Positions 1 to 9,171 of a DNA stretch of 20,424 nucleotides are shown one piece after another; positions within the stretch are counted from its first letter, which is position 1, and each line of letters opens with the position of its first letter. The notes beneath the pieces are model-generated. The model did no database searches and was not told where the DNA came from. It saw only the letters and a list, made by a program, of their open reading frames with translations. The stretch is from Saccoglossus kowalevskii. Its lineage: Eukaryota > Hemichordata > Enteropneusta > Harrimaniidae. A program made the translations under genes and the position numbers. The stretch is from contig NW_003140812.1 in NCBI RefSeq assembly GCF_000003605.2, positions 1,289,634 through 1,310,057 of the forward strand, written 5' to 3'.

Positions 1-396
1 TTTCAGAAACGTTTATTCTGTGTGAGGGCAAACAATTATGCTACGTAAATTTAAGAACTGCAGCAACGAAGTCAAACTTTTTCTATTTAAAACATTCTGT
101 TCTAGTTTGTATTGCTGCCAATTATGGTGCATGTATAGAAAATCTACCGTCAATGCCCTTCGGTCAGTTATAATAATGCTTTCCGTAAACTGTTGGTGTA
201 CGCCCGTGACTGTAGCGCAAGCACTATGTTCGTTGAAAATCGTACAAACACATTTACCAATTTATATAGAAAGCTAATTTATGCTTTTATGGATCGATTA
301 CGAACATCAAACAATACACTTGTGTGTGCCTTGCTCAATAGTGATGTGAGATGGAAGTCTACCTTAGTGCAGCATTGGACAAAGGTAGTCTACTGA
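1..396 (+). pseudogene. C-terminal fragment of a non-LTR (LINE) reverse transcriptase, frameshifted
   Basis: This is the tail of the ORF2 polyprotein of a non-LTR retrotransposon, the enzyme that copies element RNA into a nicked genomic target. What is seen is the block after the RT catalytic core: a Cys/Trp stretch reading SLYCCQLWC, then YNNAFRKLL, then CSASTMFVEN, then RKLIYAFMDRL. This order is familiar from CR1/L2-like elements of marine invertebrates (family recall, not a search). The reading frame is broken. Bases 1 to about 36 read in frame 1 (FCVRANN), 38 to about 165 in frame 2 (LRKFKNCSNEVKLFLFK), and 166-396 in frame 1 again, ending at TGA 394-396. That implies about one extra base near 35-37 and one missing base near 163-166. 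The endonuclease and RT active site would lie left of the window, if they were ever inserted. The copy is therefore a non-functional relic. Assignment to a clade is uncertain. Confidence 0.85.
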
Positions 397-497
397 GTTT
401 AGTATAGTTTTCAAATCTGTATGGTTTGTAATTTTATTTTATTTCATATTTGTTTGTATCTTTTTCTTCATATATGGACTATGTCTGAAATAAAACC
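397..497 (+). mobile_element. 3' UTR of the non-LTR retrotransposon fragment
   Basis: T-rich non-coding sequence directly after the ORF2 stop at 394-396. It runs to an AATAAA hexamer at 489-494, within the word TCTGAAATAAAACC, just before the tail. The short 3' UTR, the polyadenylation-like hexamer and the simple-repeat tail in this order are what the 3' end of this kind of element looks like, and they mark the likely boundary of the insertion near 517. I see no obvious target-site duplication, and its left partner would be outside the window. Confidence 0.7.
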
Positions 498-517
498 ATA
501 ATAATAATAATAATAAT
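498..517 (+). repeat. (TAA)n tail of the retrotransposon
   Basis: Twenty bases of uninterrupted ATA/TAA repeat sit four bases after the AATAAA hexamer. CR1/L2-like elements often end in a short tandem repeat rather than poly(A), so I read this as the element's 3' terminus rather than an independent microsatellite. Confidence 0.75.
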
Positions 518-1184
518 GCAGTCGATATTTATTGTCTTCTAACACCACCTCACATGGTAACACAAGTTGTACATGTACACGCGGAGGCATGCTTGCAAAG
601 TGTCTGGTAACACCATTATTAAGCGTAATCCGATGAAGATAATTGGCAGCTGTTTTACGCAATCAAACCGGTGTGCGATGGACAATATTTCATCTTTGTT
701 CGTCTTATTGTCCTGTTGAACTTTTATATTGTGTTAGCACCTGATTTTAATTATTGATTAACAAAATACAGACACGTGTAGCAAAATGAACACGGTCATT
801 CAGTTAATTATTTCTGGTTCACGAATTACATGCACATGACTCAAATATATTTGATGCTGAAAATCTAGCATCCCTAAAATAAGTAATATGTATCTAGTGT
901 TATGATGTCTCTAGGCATCTTTTAAAGAAGACATATAAAGGTTATTCTCTACCAACATGTATATTCCACATTATGCCACTCGTTTTTTTTTCCGTTTGTT
1001 AGTATTACAAGTCGCTGTAGATGACAAATAAGATTTTTGAACATAAACACTCGTTATAATTTTCCTTGATGGTGGATAATAACTTTTTTATCATACATGC
1101 AACAGCTCATATGTAGCGTTAAAACCAAAATAAGATTTGAATTAAACAAATTACATTTTTTTAATGTACGTTCTTTTGGTGTGA
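518..1184. other. AT-rich stretch with no recognised gene
   Basis: No recognised coding, RNA or repeat feature. A 12-bp palindrome, TGTACATGTACA, lies at 568-579; a few palindromes of this size are expected by chance in 20 kb. The open frame on the - strand across 468-662 reads through the retrotransposon tail as a Tyr run and is not a gene. Confidence 0.6.
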
Positions 1185-1612
1185 CTAATATATATGCAAT
1201 TCACTTCGGAGATACATTCTTTCTTTGGAATATCACATGGGTAGGTCATGTGGTTCAGTGCCCATTGGGTGGGGTCGTCTAATTTTATCAGTATGCATAA
1301 CTTTAACATCTGTTGCAGATAGGGAGATACAAACTGAGCTATAATAAAGGCATTGGGTGAGAGATATGACTAAAATAAAATATGACCATATATGGTCATG
1401 TGAACTAATTAGTATGTATTACTGTCATATCTGTTATAATAAAGGCACTGAATATAGGAAATGGTCGCATATGATCATGTGACCAGATTAATATTATATG
1501 TAAGAAAACCAAATATCAATCACAAAAGTAGGTAAATATAGGAACTAACTGCATTTTGACCTCATGGTACTGATGATTTAAATTACCCTAATGGGAATCA
1601 TGTGACCTCATT
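1185..1612 (+). repeat. Diverged tandem repeat, three to four degenerate units
   Basis: Units run roughly 1185-1253, 1279-1403, 1404-1482 and 1483-1569, with a possible further end near 1591-1612. Each unit begins with a CTAAT/TTAAT...ATATG/GTATG-like word. The best ones end with CATATGGTCATGTGA or a variant. The middle two units align best: a TATCTGTT-like word at 1306-1314 and 1426-1435, and ATAATAAAGGCAYTG at 1341-1355 and again at 1436-1450. The third unit is shorter by an internal gap. The spacing is irregular and the copies differ by many substitutions and indels, so this is an old array or a self-similar mobile-element fragment. Unit borders are approximate and were set by eye. Confidence 0.5.
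1382..1399. repeat. 18-bp perfect palindrome
   Basis: ATGACCATATATGGTCAT equals its own reverse complement. It lies at the end of one tandem unit, where the neighbouring unit carries the diverged word CATATGATCATGTGACC. In a window of this length a perfect 18-bp palindrome is not expected by chance, so it may be a folded-back end or a dyad binding site. No function can be assigned. Confidence 0.7.
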
Positions 1613-4600
1613 ACTCATGAAATTGATGTATGATAGTTTGGATCACGCTGTTGCCGCTTGTGGCTTTACTTATTTTATTTCTACGCCCATTATGCTACAC
1701 ACATTATAGGGTGGTATATTTTGATGAAGTAACATCATATTCCCCTCTGAAATATGGATATTTTGACATTGACCTAAAAAAAGATATAAATTTAAATTCA
1801 AAATCAAATCATTAGATTTTTTATAGGAGATGTTTGCTTCTCGCATCTTCCATGCATTGTGCGAGATCTCGCAGTGAACGGAAAATCACATACTGACTAG
1901 CATTTCAAATTTTGTGGCACTCAGGTATTTTCGAGATATGTTGTACATTCATGCATGAATAAGTAGTTAAATATTCAAAATAGTCATTATTCTGGCACTA
2001 ATTTATCAGGTCATAAGCGACAGGACCTAAAGTCGTGTGATATGTTCATAAGTCACGTGGCGCTTCCTGCCATACTGCATGAAATGAATTACACTTAGAC
2101 GTAATTTAAACATTGAAACCGTACTTTTATTAACATTTTTATAGCAGGATGTAAAATCAAATAATTTAGTGTTAATATATTCTGTGAATATAAATAATCG
2201 ATTGTTATTTTTTTTTATTTTAAAATTAGACTACCAAACCCATTATTGATTACGATTTCTGATCGATGTTGTTGGAGAGTGTTACAACACGATAGCTGAT
2301 TTCCAGCAGTAGCTTTGTCATGGTAATAATATTCCGTTGCCTGGGTTTGTGACGTAACTACTAGCTAAATCTGAGAATTCTTATTCGCCATCATATGTTG
2401 CTACACTTTCCAGCGTATTCAAAACACTGTGATTTTCGTAGGCCTTCGTTGCTATCGTCTGCAGCGAAAGCCGAGAAGAAAAGCAATATTTGAATATGAT
2501 TTGCACTTTAATGCATCGAAACTAAATGTAAACATTTCGAATGAACGTCCATTTACCGTGCTTAGCTGTTTCATTACAACCGTAAAAGCAGTGAAATGTA
2601 CATTGATCACGTGATTTTTGTATTCAGCACTCCGCAGTAATGCGTTATATTTTCACTCATATGACAATAGAAATCGGCGCATAACCCAGTTGCATGTATG
2701 ATATCATAAGGTTATTGGCACAGTATCGAAATATATGTCTTAGTACATTGTACAATATATCAAAGCGTACGAGGACATAAATTCCCGTATGTTGTTAATA
2801 ACCTTATTACTATACATCGTTTTCAACATGCGTTGCAAAGAAAATTTCAGATAAACAACCGTTCTTGCCACCACAGAGTCACTGTCAGCGGCAAAATAAT
2901 GATACCATGTTCTGAAAATGTGCATACCCGAGCGCGCCACGATGATTCAATCAGTTGAAAATGTGAACAATGATTTCTGAGCCTTCGTTTGTAAACTTAT
3001 TCTGTGGGGATTTTTAACAGAACTTGCAGAAAAACAAGATACTTTTCGTCATTTGGCAGCTGAAATGGAAGTTGAATTCGGCGACTTGTAATGATTATGG
3101 TAGCCGGACTGAATGTTGTTATTTCTTTCAACAAAGAAGAAGAGAAAGACATGTTAAAAAGACGCTTAAATTTCCAATAAAAATTCAAAATACAAATTTG
3201 GAGACAATATTATTTGTATAAACGCGTTTTAATCAGTATCTAAAGAAAGCCTAAACCACAAAAGGCATTTTTCAAACTCTGATGAAACAGCAATTGGTTT
3301 TTCAACACATTATTATACATTTTTTTCAATTTTTGTCTGAGAATCCAAAATGTTGAGTCCACGAATAGGTATAAAATAAACCTTCAACTTCTAATATATT
3401 TTTCATTTACAGATTACAAGAACATATGATGAATGGGTCAATATCTACAGCAATAGCATGCGCGCCAAATTATTAACCTTTGGAATTATGAGGGCACGTA
3501 TTTCCGAGGCACAGCATTTTGAAAATGACTTTGTCTCATTGAAAATGTGTAGTAAACATTTAAAGGCACTAAAGCATTCGAGCAGGGCACCTCCGTGAAT
3601 TCCAGCCCTGCATAAGTTTGTTTCGTTGTTGTCATGTCATGTTGTCCCTTGCAACATTACTGTATCGCAAGTAATATTGTTATGAATTTACCTCAAATGG
3701 TAAAATGCTTAATTTATTGCATTGTCCAACGTTCCACGATATTTTGACGCGGGTTTTCAAATTTGAAATACAGGACAATTGTATGCTTGCAAACAAATAA
3801 TAATATTCCACTGTGTTCAAATTTGGAACACTCGTCGGATTAAACAAAAATCACCATTATTTAAAACTATTTCTCGCTTTAAATCTGACGTCTTACTAAA
3901 GTTGTCTATAATTGATAATCTGTAAAGTCAATGCAAAGTGTTTAAATGGGTTTATCGACAAGACAACGTATAATGCAAAGGTTGATGGAAGGTTCAAGTA
4001 CACAGAAACATCGCCCATGAAATCAGTTTAACCTTCCACGGATATTCAGACATAATAGCGAACAGGACTAGTCCACAGTAGTAATTATTACATTTAACTA
4101 TCAAAATGTATACTGGTATAATAATTGAATTTCCCTTCTCAACATAAAATGTAGGTAAAATTGAAAAAACAACGTGGACACTGAATATGATTGTCTTATG
4201 TTGGTTTTACCACTTTGCACCAGGAGCATTGTGATTGTCGGTTTAATCGGCCATGCAAATATGTTTAAATGCTACTATGTTGTCTGGCGTTACCAAAAAC
4301 ACTCAGTGGTCTGTGTAAATTCTGTACGGGAAATCAAATACAGGTTTTACTCTACAATATTTCATCAACTATAGGCAGACTTTTTGAATTTTGAAAACAT
4401 ATGTGAACCATCTTGATTAGACGTCTGTCACATTTTAGAGAAAACACTGCACATGATTGTCATGTGAATGTTGACATTTCCAATCAATTACTATCAATAG
4501 CTGACTGTGATTGCATTTATTGTGCCTAAGTTTTTAGTTGTAGAGGTGATGTAGGCCTCAAAAAGCACTGTGCACTATCACGAAACAAGATTCATCAACT

Positions 4601-6564
4601 TCATTATGTCCTACACTTGTGAGCAACACAGTTTAAAATATAATAATGCACTAAGTGACAGAAGTAAGAAACATAATTGTTTCTGTTTGTTCTATTTACA
4701 CAATAAACATGCTATACCATAATCATCGATCGATCATGAAAGTCAGATTTTGGGACATTTGAAGTGTGTTTTAAGTGGATTGTACCAAGTACCCCTTCAT
4801 ATGACTAATAATTTGAAACTTGGGAGCGGTATTGGGGGGTATTTTATTCGTGAAATTACGCGATAGAACGTGAATGGAAATGTAAAAAAATATATTGACA
4901 GCAAACTAACGTCAGCCATTTTGAAATATATACTCTTCACTTCATTTTTTTGCTCAGGCATTTTATACAAATCTTTTCATCCTATAAAAACGCCATAGTC
5001 TAAAAAAGCCTAAACACTGAGCGTGAATATATATGCATGTTTTACGCACACATTACACATCTTGTAACGCTTCCTCATTTATTACCTCAGCCTCCTTTAC
5101 AACTACCTGCTACTGGGTTTTGACTGGATTCTATTCTGGGCTTAATTTCACCAGTGTCACTTGCTACATCTTTCTTCAATAGGAGACTGTATTTTTGACG
5201 ATTTTTTTTAAAGGGTTATAATGGAATCTCATAGTCCGTTTGCAAGCTTTTCAGATAAATTTACTGCTATGGTAAACTTCATAAACAAACGCATGATACT
5301 TATACGTAGTTATATATATAACGTTTACTGACATTTATAAAACTACTTTTTTAGTCCTGCCTTTATCACATTACTAGTGAGTGAAATTTACAATCTATAT
5401 CTTCGCTACTTCAAACAATTCATAATAGTTTTTAACAAAATAAGCATGTTTATCAATCTCCATTCCCATTGTCATTGCCTTAGTCATTAACACCTATTAT
5501 AACAGTATTTAATGAGTTTGGTAAAACCAATATGCTGCTAAATGTAATACATTTGCTTTTTTGTGTAGGCGAATACATCAACGGCGACTATCAGTAGAGA
5601 TAATTGCGACATAGGTTTGAAGAGTTAAGGAAAGTTGATTTAAAAAAATGTTTCTCGGTGTTACAATTTTGACTTAGTGGTATAAAACCACTGAATCAAT
5701 GCATAGCTTGAACTGGTGACACAGAGTTATTTTCAATGAACAAGATATTCTCAAGTATATTAAAATTTATCTTCTAAGTTAAACAGAAAAGTAAATTTGT
5801 CCTAAGAGTGATCCATTATGTAATCAGGTGATGAAAGGGGTTATCATTAATAGCACGCTTAACTCTTGGGCAGTAAAAATTAAGGTTAAGATCAAGGTCA
5901 AGGTAAAATGGTAGCTTTGTAAGAACTTAGTATTAATTGCACATTCACACGTAGCCGAGCATGTTTGAAAAGTATTAGGATACTTTCAAAATGTGTAGCA
6001 GAGCACTCTTTGATGAAAAGATAGATGCATCCTATTCGCTCTACATACTGTACATAGATATTATTATTATGGTGTGCCACTTCACACCTATGCCCTAAAT
6101 GTAAATATTATGGCTACATCTAAGCCACGTGATGATAATGCAAGCGCTGATTAAAGGTGATGGTAGTGATGACATGAAGTTAGACGATGAAGATCATGGA
6201 GTTTGAAAACAAATACTCAATAATGCCTGGACTGGCAAAATGTTCTTTTTACAAAAGTCCTTCAATCATCTGTGAGACAACTTCAGAGGCTCAAATATCG
6301 TGTTTCCCAAAACAGTGGTGTCAACAGGGGGGGTTCTGCTGAATGGCTTTGTGTTGCATCTATTGAGTCTATGACATAGTATTACGAGACCCTGTGGCCG
6401 GTGCGGGTTTCTGAGTCACGCTCCTTATATTGAATGTGCTCCTTTTCCGATTATGTACGATTGCGCAAAATGTCGCCCACATGGTATTCTTAAAATAGAT
6501 TAAAGCCAGTAACGCCTTGGGATCATGTGTATTCATCTGAACTGTGTGTCGTAATTTAGCTTGT
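1613..6564. other. Long AT-rich region with no recognised gene
   Basis: About 5 kb in which both strands are broken by frequent stops. Open frames of 60-67 codons (for example around 2740-2940 on - and 4174-4374 on +) have low-complexity, unbiased composition and match nothing I know. Small structures only: a 14-bp perfect palindrome TGCGAGATCTCGCA at 1860-1873, another of 14 bp, GTTATATATATAAC, at 5309-5322, and an 11-bp inverted pair ATAAGGTTATT at 2706-2716 and 2797-2807. A sequence resembling the terminal repeat of the nearby MITE starts at 6151. The rest may be intergenic or intronic; no splice pattern lets me choose. Confidence 0.55.
6151..6173 (+). repeat. Possible solo or decayed MITE terminal repeat
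   Basis: The sequence begins TTAAAGG, then TGATGGTAGTGATGAC. It resembles the right terminal repeat of the MITE at 11963-12230 read inward (TTAAAGGGCGATGGTTGTCC), with one gap and a few substitutions. No matching partner end was found between it and the MITE at 6569. It could be a remnant of another copy or chance similarity. Confidence 0.2.
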
Positions 6565-6568
6565 TTAA

Positions 6569-6781
6569 AAGGTAGTAGACGTCGCGCCATGCATGCGCGA
6601 AATATCGGTGTCGTATAAAGAAGCTTTAAATAGGTAATGTTATAAGGTATAGAAAGAGTCACCGGCGTTATTTAGTGCTCAGTCGCGTCCAGTTCAAAAC
6701 TCAAACTAATTTCTATTAGAAGAGCACCTAATGTTTATAAACACAAAGGTCGCACATGCACGGCGCGACGACCTCCGCCCT
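6569..6781 (-). mobile_element. MITE copy 1 (non-autonomous inverted-repeat DNA transposon)
   Basis: A 213-bp element flanked by TTAA at 6565-6568 and 6782-6785. Counting the TTAA, the left end 6565-6600 and the reverse complement of the right end 6750-6785 match at 28 of 36 positions, with a shared stretch CGTCGCGCC followed by TGCATG and GCGA. The element encodes no transposase, so it would have moved with an enzyme supplied in trans. TTAA at both edges fits piggyBac-like targets, but TA flanking a terminal repeat one base longer (AAGGGCG) fits Tc1/mariner-like targets equally well. Read in reverse complement it aligns with copy 2 over the terminal repeats and an internal core, so its orientation is opposite. 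The open frames over 6369-6662 and 6706-7044 on the - strand cross its ends and are not genes. Confidence 0.78.
6621..6706 (-). repeat. Internal core shared by the two MITE copies (copy 1)
   Basis: Read on the - strand, this holds GAGTTTTGAACTGGACGCGA, then GAGCACTAAATAACGCCGG, then TGAC, then ATTACCTATTTAAAGCTT. The same words in the same order, slightly changed, occur on the + strand at 12045-12139. A core shared between the terminal repeats shows that the two insertions belong to one family and are not merely convergent inverted repeats. Confidence 0.75.
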
Positions 6782-6785
6782 TTAA

Positions 6786-7796
6786 CTTCGCTTTCGGTGC
6801 TATTTAGCGTATATTTACTTCGCCTTCGTTCGTTATATTTTTTTTTGTTTAGCACAGAAGATACGGTGTTCGCTATTCCGGGTAAAACAATATTTGTTCC
6901 CACTGTCTTCTGAATTTCGCTCGATATTCTCTGCATGTGGTTCACTTTTACGAATACACAAAAAATACCCTGATATGTAGCGATCCGGTTCGATTGCGGG
7001 AATAGCGATGCATTCTCAAAACTGTTTTTCGAAAATGTAACCAAACTGGAATTTCCTCACATCATACATAATCTTCGTGTTTTGATTTTTCTAAACTTCC
7101 TCGAATTTCTAATGTAGTCTTAGGTGACGTTTGTGTTTTCTTAGTTTATGTGTCCACTGTTGTTCCGTCTTCGAACATTTCGATATACGTTTTGAATAGG
7201 GGTTTCTCGTTTTACACCATGCCTTTATTAAACATGATCTATATACATCCAGTATTGATGACAACCGTTATTTGGGTTGATAGAGTTTTTCACGGCTATT
7301 TCAGAATATTCTGCACTCCGGCCACGTAATAACACCCGGTTACAACTTATTTACAATGACGATGACCGAGGTTTCATGGAAAATGATTTCTCCGCCATCA
7401 TAAAATAGAGTTCGTAAATTGTAGTGTGTGGTTCCACCATATTCAATTTTCAACGTAAACTATTTTTTATGAGGCTTGGCCCACTTACTGCGTGGTTTTT
7501 GGTTGTGTTTACTTCCAACAGACGATATCAAAGGTCAAATTATTTCCAATAACGTTAAAATTTGCATCGTTATTGGGCTCTGCGTCCGAATTTGCATAGT
7601 TATTATATGTATTACTGGAAATTATTGTACTTTGAAACAGCACAGGTCACAGTGACATATGTATAATGATGGTGGATCAAGCTTTCTTTATTAAAAAAAC
7701 GATGGTGACGTACAAAGTGTACTGTTCACATATGTTGTTTTTTTAATTTAACTGCAATCGATTCGGGAGATGACAAATGAAATATTAGACACATAG
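6786..7796. other. AT-rich stretch with no recognised gene
   Basis: No recognised coding or RNA feature. The 112-codon open frame on the - strand ending near 6706 starts in ordinary sequence and runs into the MITE terminal repeat, where its basic Arg-rich end is simply the terminal repeat translated. No coherent protein signal, tRNA or long repeat was seen. Confidence 0.5.
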
Positions 7797-8072
7797 GGCA
7801 TCGATGATGTGACGACCGCTTGTTCAATATGTAGCTCGAAATATGAAGTGAGTAATAACATTACGTATTGTGATCTTCTGCAAAATCAAAGATTGCGAGA
7901 GGCGGAGAAATCTGACTTGCAAATAGAACAGAGTATTTATCAATTATTTGAGAAATACAATATTTGGTTTTCTAAATATAACATTTTGAAGAGAACGTCA
8001 CCAAGAACGAATCTATACGCACTGTACAAGGACACAAGACAATGTCAAGTATTTGGGTCCTGGAGATTTAGG
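7797..8072 (+). CDS. Possible internal exon, unrecognised product (weak)
   Basis: An open stretch bounded on the left by an in-frame TAG at 7794-7796, whose AG could serve as a splice acceptor, and on the right by AG followed by GTAAAG, a good donor consensus at about 8071-8078. The frame (about 92 codons) has no suitable ATG near its start, so it could only be an internal exon. It contains a CSIC motif near residue 10 with another Cys about 15 residues on, then a charged segment (QRLREAEKSDLQIEQSIYQL) that could be helical. I do not recognise a family. Against it, the pyrimidine tract before the acceptor is poor, and a frame of this length is not rare in this window. Confidence 0.15.
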
Positions 8073-8582
8073 TAAAGCTTCATTAAAATCAATTCAAATA
8101 GAAATTGAAACAGGTTAACGTTAATAAATGTTTTTGTGCATTTCTGACTTCTATATAACATAATAAAAGTCCCGAACTACTTAGGAAGTGGAACATGTTT
8201 AGAATTCATTTCTAAAATACTTATTAATTACGGCATTGGTAAAAAGTGAGGTTTAATTGTTTTTGGGGTGATTTATGAATGCTTTCTTTTTTTAAAAATA
8301 TGACGGTGCGAGATAACAATTATTAATGCTCGATGTAAACAAGCAATTCTCAATAGTCTCGTATAAATGTTTCCAATACAGATATTTGTTTTACATGAAC
8401 TGATGGGCATGATCCTGTAAAGCCACCCACGTATGTACATGCACATTTATATTGTTTTAAAAGATATAAATAATTAAAATGCCTAGTTCCTACTTTCATT
8501 GGAACACACTAAAAAACTGAAAACAGATTGCAAATGTTGAAATAAATCGTACATGCAAAAAACAGACAGATATTGTTAGATG
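8073..8582. other. AT-rich stretch with no recognised gene
   Basis: Nothing recognised. If the tRNA-like sequence at 8583-8654 is the head of a SINE on the - strand, its body would extend leftward into this stretch, but I see no clear A-rich or simple-repeat tail here that would mark its end. Confidence 0.45.
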
Positions 8583-8654
8583 CAACAGAAGAATTCGAAC
8601 TCACAATCTCCTGCCCACTTCTGGTAGAGGCACTATCTACTGTCCTACACCCCG
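8583..8654 (-). repeat. tRNA-like sequence: SINE head or decayed tRNA
   Basis: On the - strand, an A-box-like word TAGGACAGTAG (8647 down to 8637), followed by ATAGTGCC, is separated by normal tRNA spacing from a B-box-like word AGTTCGAATTC (8601 down to 8591). These are the two internal RNA polymerase III promoter elements. The B box matches the GGTTCGAANCC consensus at 9 of 11 positions and the A box is weaker. The middle (CCTCTACCAGAAGTGGGC) resembles the anticodon arm of many tRNA-derived SINEs. Stems pair poorly: the T stem and D stem have several mismatches, and the base before the anticodon is not T. So this is not a functional tRNA. A tRNA-derived SINE fragment is favoured; a single tRNA pseudogene cannot be excluded. 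Confidence 0.55.
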
Positions 8655-8716
8655 GCGCCAAAAATGAAATGAATTGAGGTGATACGTTTTAAAGCGACGA
8701 GATAGCAGGAACGTTT

Positions 8717-9073
8717 TCACGTTCTGGAAACGTCCAGAACGGCCGTCCGGTTAACGGCCTTAGCTTTAATTGTTCCAACCTTTAATAGCCAACATTTTTT
8801 GATTGGCCTATTGGCGGAAATGTCCAGGGCTGTTTTTTTTTGTTCCAGTTCGTCCCTGCTAGATCGGACATCACTAACAACGTTTTGCAATTTATGTTCA
8901 AGCGAAATAATAGAGAATAGATTCATTTGAAAAGGGGTATTAATAATATTAAGATTCAAAATGAGAATGTATGAAATAGGCTTTCTTCGAAATAGTTTGA
9001 AAGGAAAAGGGAAATTTTGTGAAGTTTCTATACACACACCTGTACAAAACGACATAATAATGACACAAGACAT
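8717..9073 (-). CDS. Doubtful open frame with a short coiled-coil-like segment
   Basis: This open frame of 118 codons starts at an ATG at 9073-9071, next to the microsatellite. Its first half is hydrophobic and unremarkable. The middle, around residues 57-77, has heptad-like spacing of L, V and L with charged residues (SLEHKLQNVVSDVRSSRDEL), followed by EQKKTALD. Short coiled coils of this style occur in ORF1 proteins of non-LTR elements, but the diagnostic motif that follows there is not clearly present. The end of the frame is the hairpin pair at 8721-8759 translated. It may be a decayed element ORF or chance. I do not recognise a product. Confidence 0.15.
   Translation of the reverse strand: MSCVIIMSFCTGVCIETSQNFPFPFKLFRRKPISYILILNLNIINTPFQMNLFSIISLEHKLQNVVSDVRSSRDELEQKKTALDISANRPIKKCWLLKVGTIKAKAVNRTAVLDVSRT
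8721..8740. repeat. Hairpin 1: 8-bp stem, 4-base loop
   Basis: GTTCTGGA, loop AACG, TCCAGAAC: a perfect 8-bp stem. It directly abuts a second perfect hairpin beginning at 8741. Confidence 0.75.
8741..8759. repeat. Hairpin 2: 6-bp GC-rich stem, 7-base loop
   Basis: GGCCGT, loop CCGGTTA, ACGGCC: a perfect 6-bp stem of mostly G and C. It begins at the base after hairpin 1 ends. The pair is more GC-rich than the surrounding DNA. Confidence 0.7.
8802..8814 (-). promoter_or_regulatory. Two CCAAT-box words, 8 bp apart
   Basis: On the - strand the sequence reads GCCAATAGGCCAATC, two CCAAT pentamers in the same orientation. CCAAT boxes bind NF-Y in animal promoters, and spaced pairs are more suggestive than single ones. 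No TATA box or recognised gene lies downstream on the - strand, so this is a motif observation and not a called promoter. Confidence 0.15.
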
Positions 9074-9078
9074 CAACG

Positions 9079-9079
<1 letters not shown>

Positions 9080-9170
<91 letters not shown>
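9080..9170. repeat. (TTA)n microsatellite, about 30 units, interrupted
   Basis: An almost pure TTA repeat of about 90 bases with two TTTTTA interruptions in its left half. On the - strand this is (TAA)n, the same repeat type as the retrotransposon tail at 498-517, but the sequence to its right shows no AATAAA and no likeness to that element's 3' UTR. I therefore treat it as an independent microsatellite. Open frames reading it as poly-Leu or poly-Ile on either strand are artefacts. Confidence 0.95.

Positions 9171-9171
<1 letters not shown>

Noticed and set aside
2706-2807. 11-bp inverted pair ATAAGGTTATT as transposon ends
   Set aside because: The match does not extend beyond 11 bases, there is no target-site duplication, and such a pair is plausible by chance.
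5205-5225. TTAAAGGG word as another MITE end
   Set aside because: Similarity stops after eight bases and no inverted partner lies nearby.
6369-7044. Two overlapping-region open frames on the - strand (97 and 112 codons)
   Set aside because: They cross the ends of MITE copy 1, the first starts at GTG, and the basic segment of the second is a terminal repeat translated.
8741-8765. Helitron 3' end (hairpin followed by CTRR)
   Set aside because: The bases after the GC hairpin read TTAGCTTT, not CTRR at the expected distance, and no matching 5' TC end was found.
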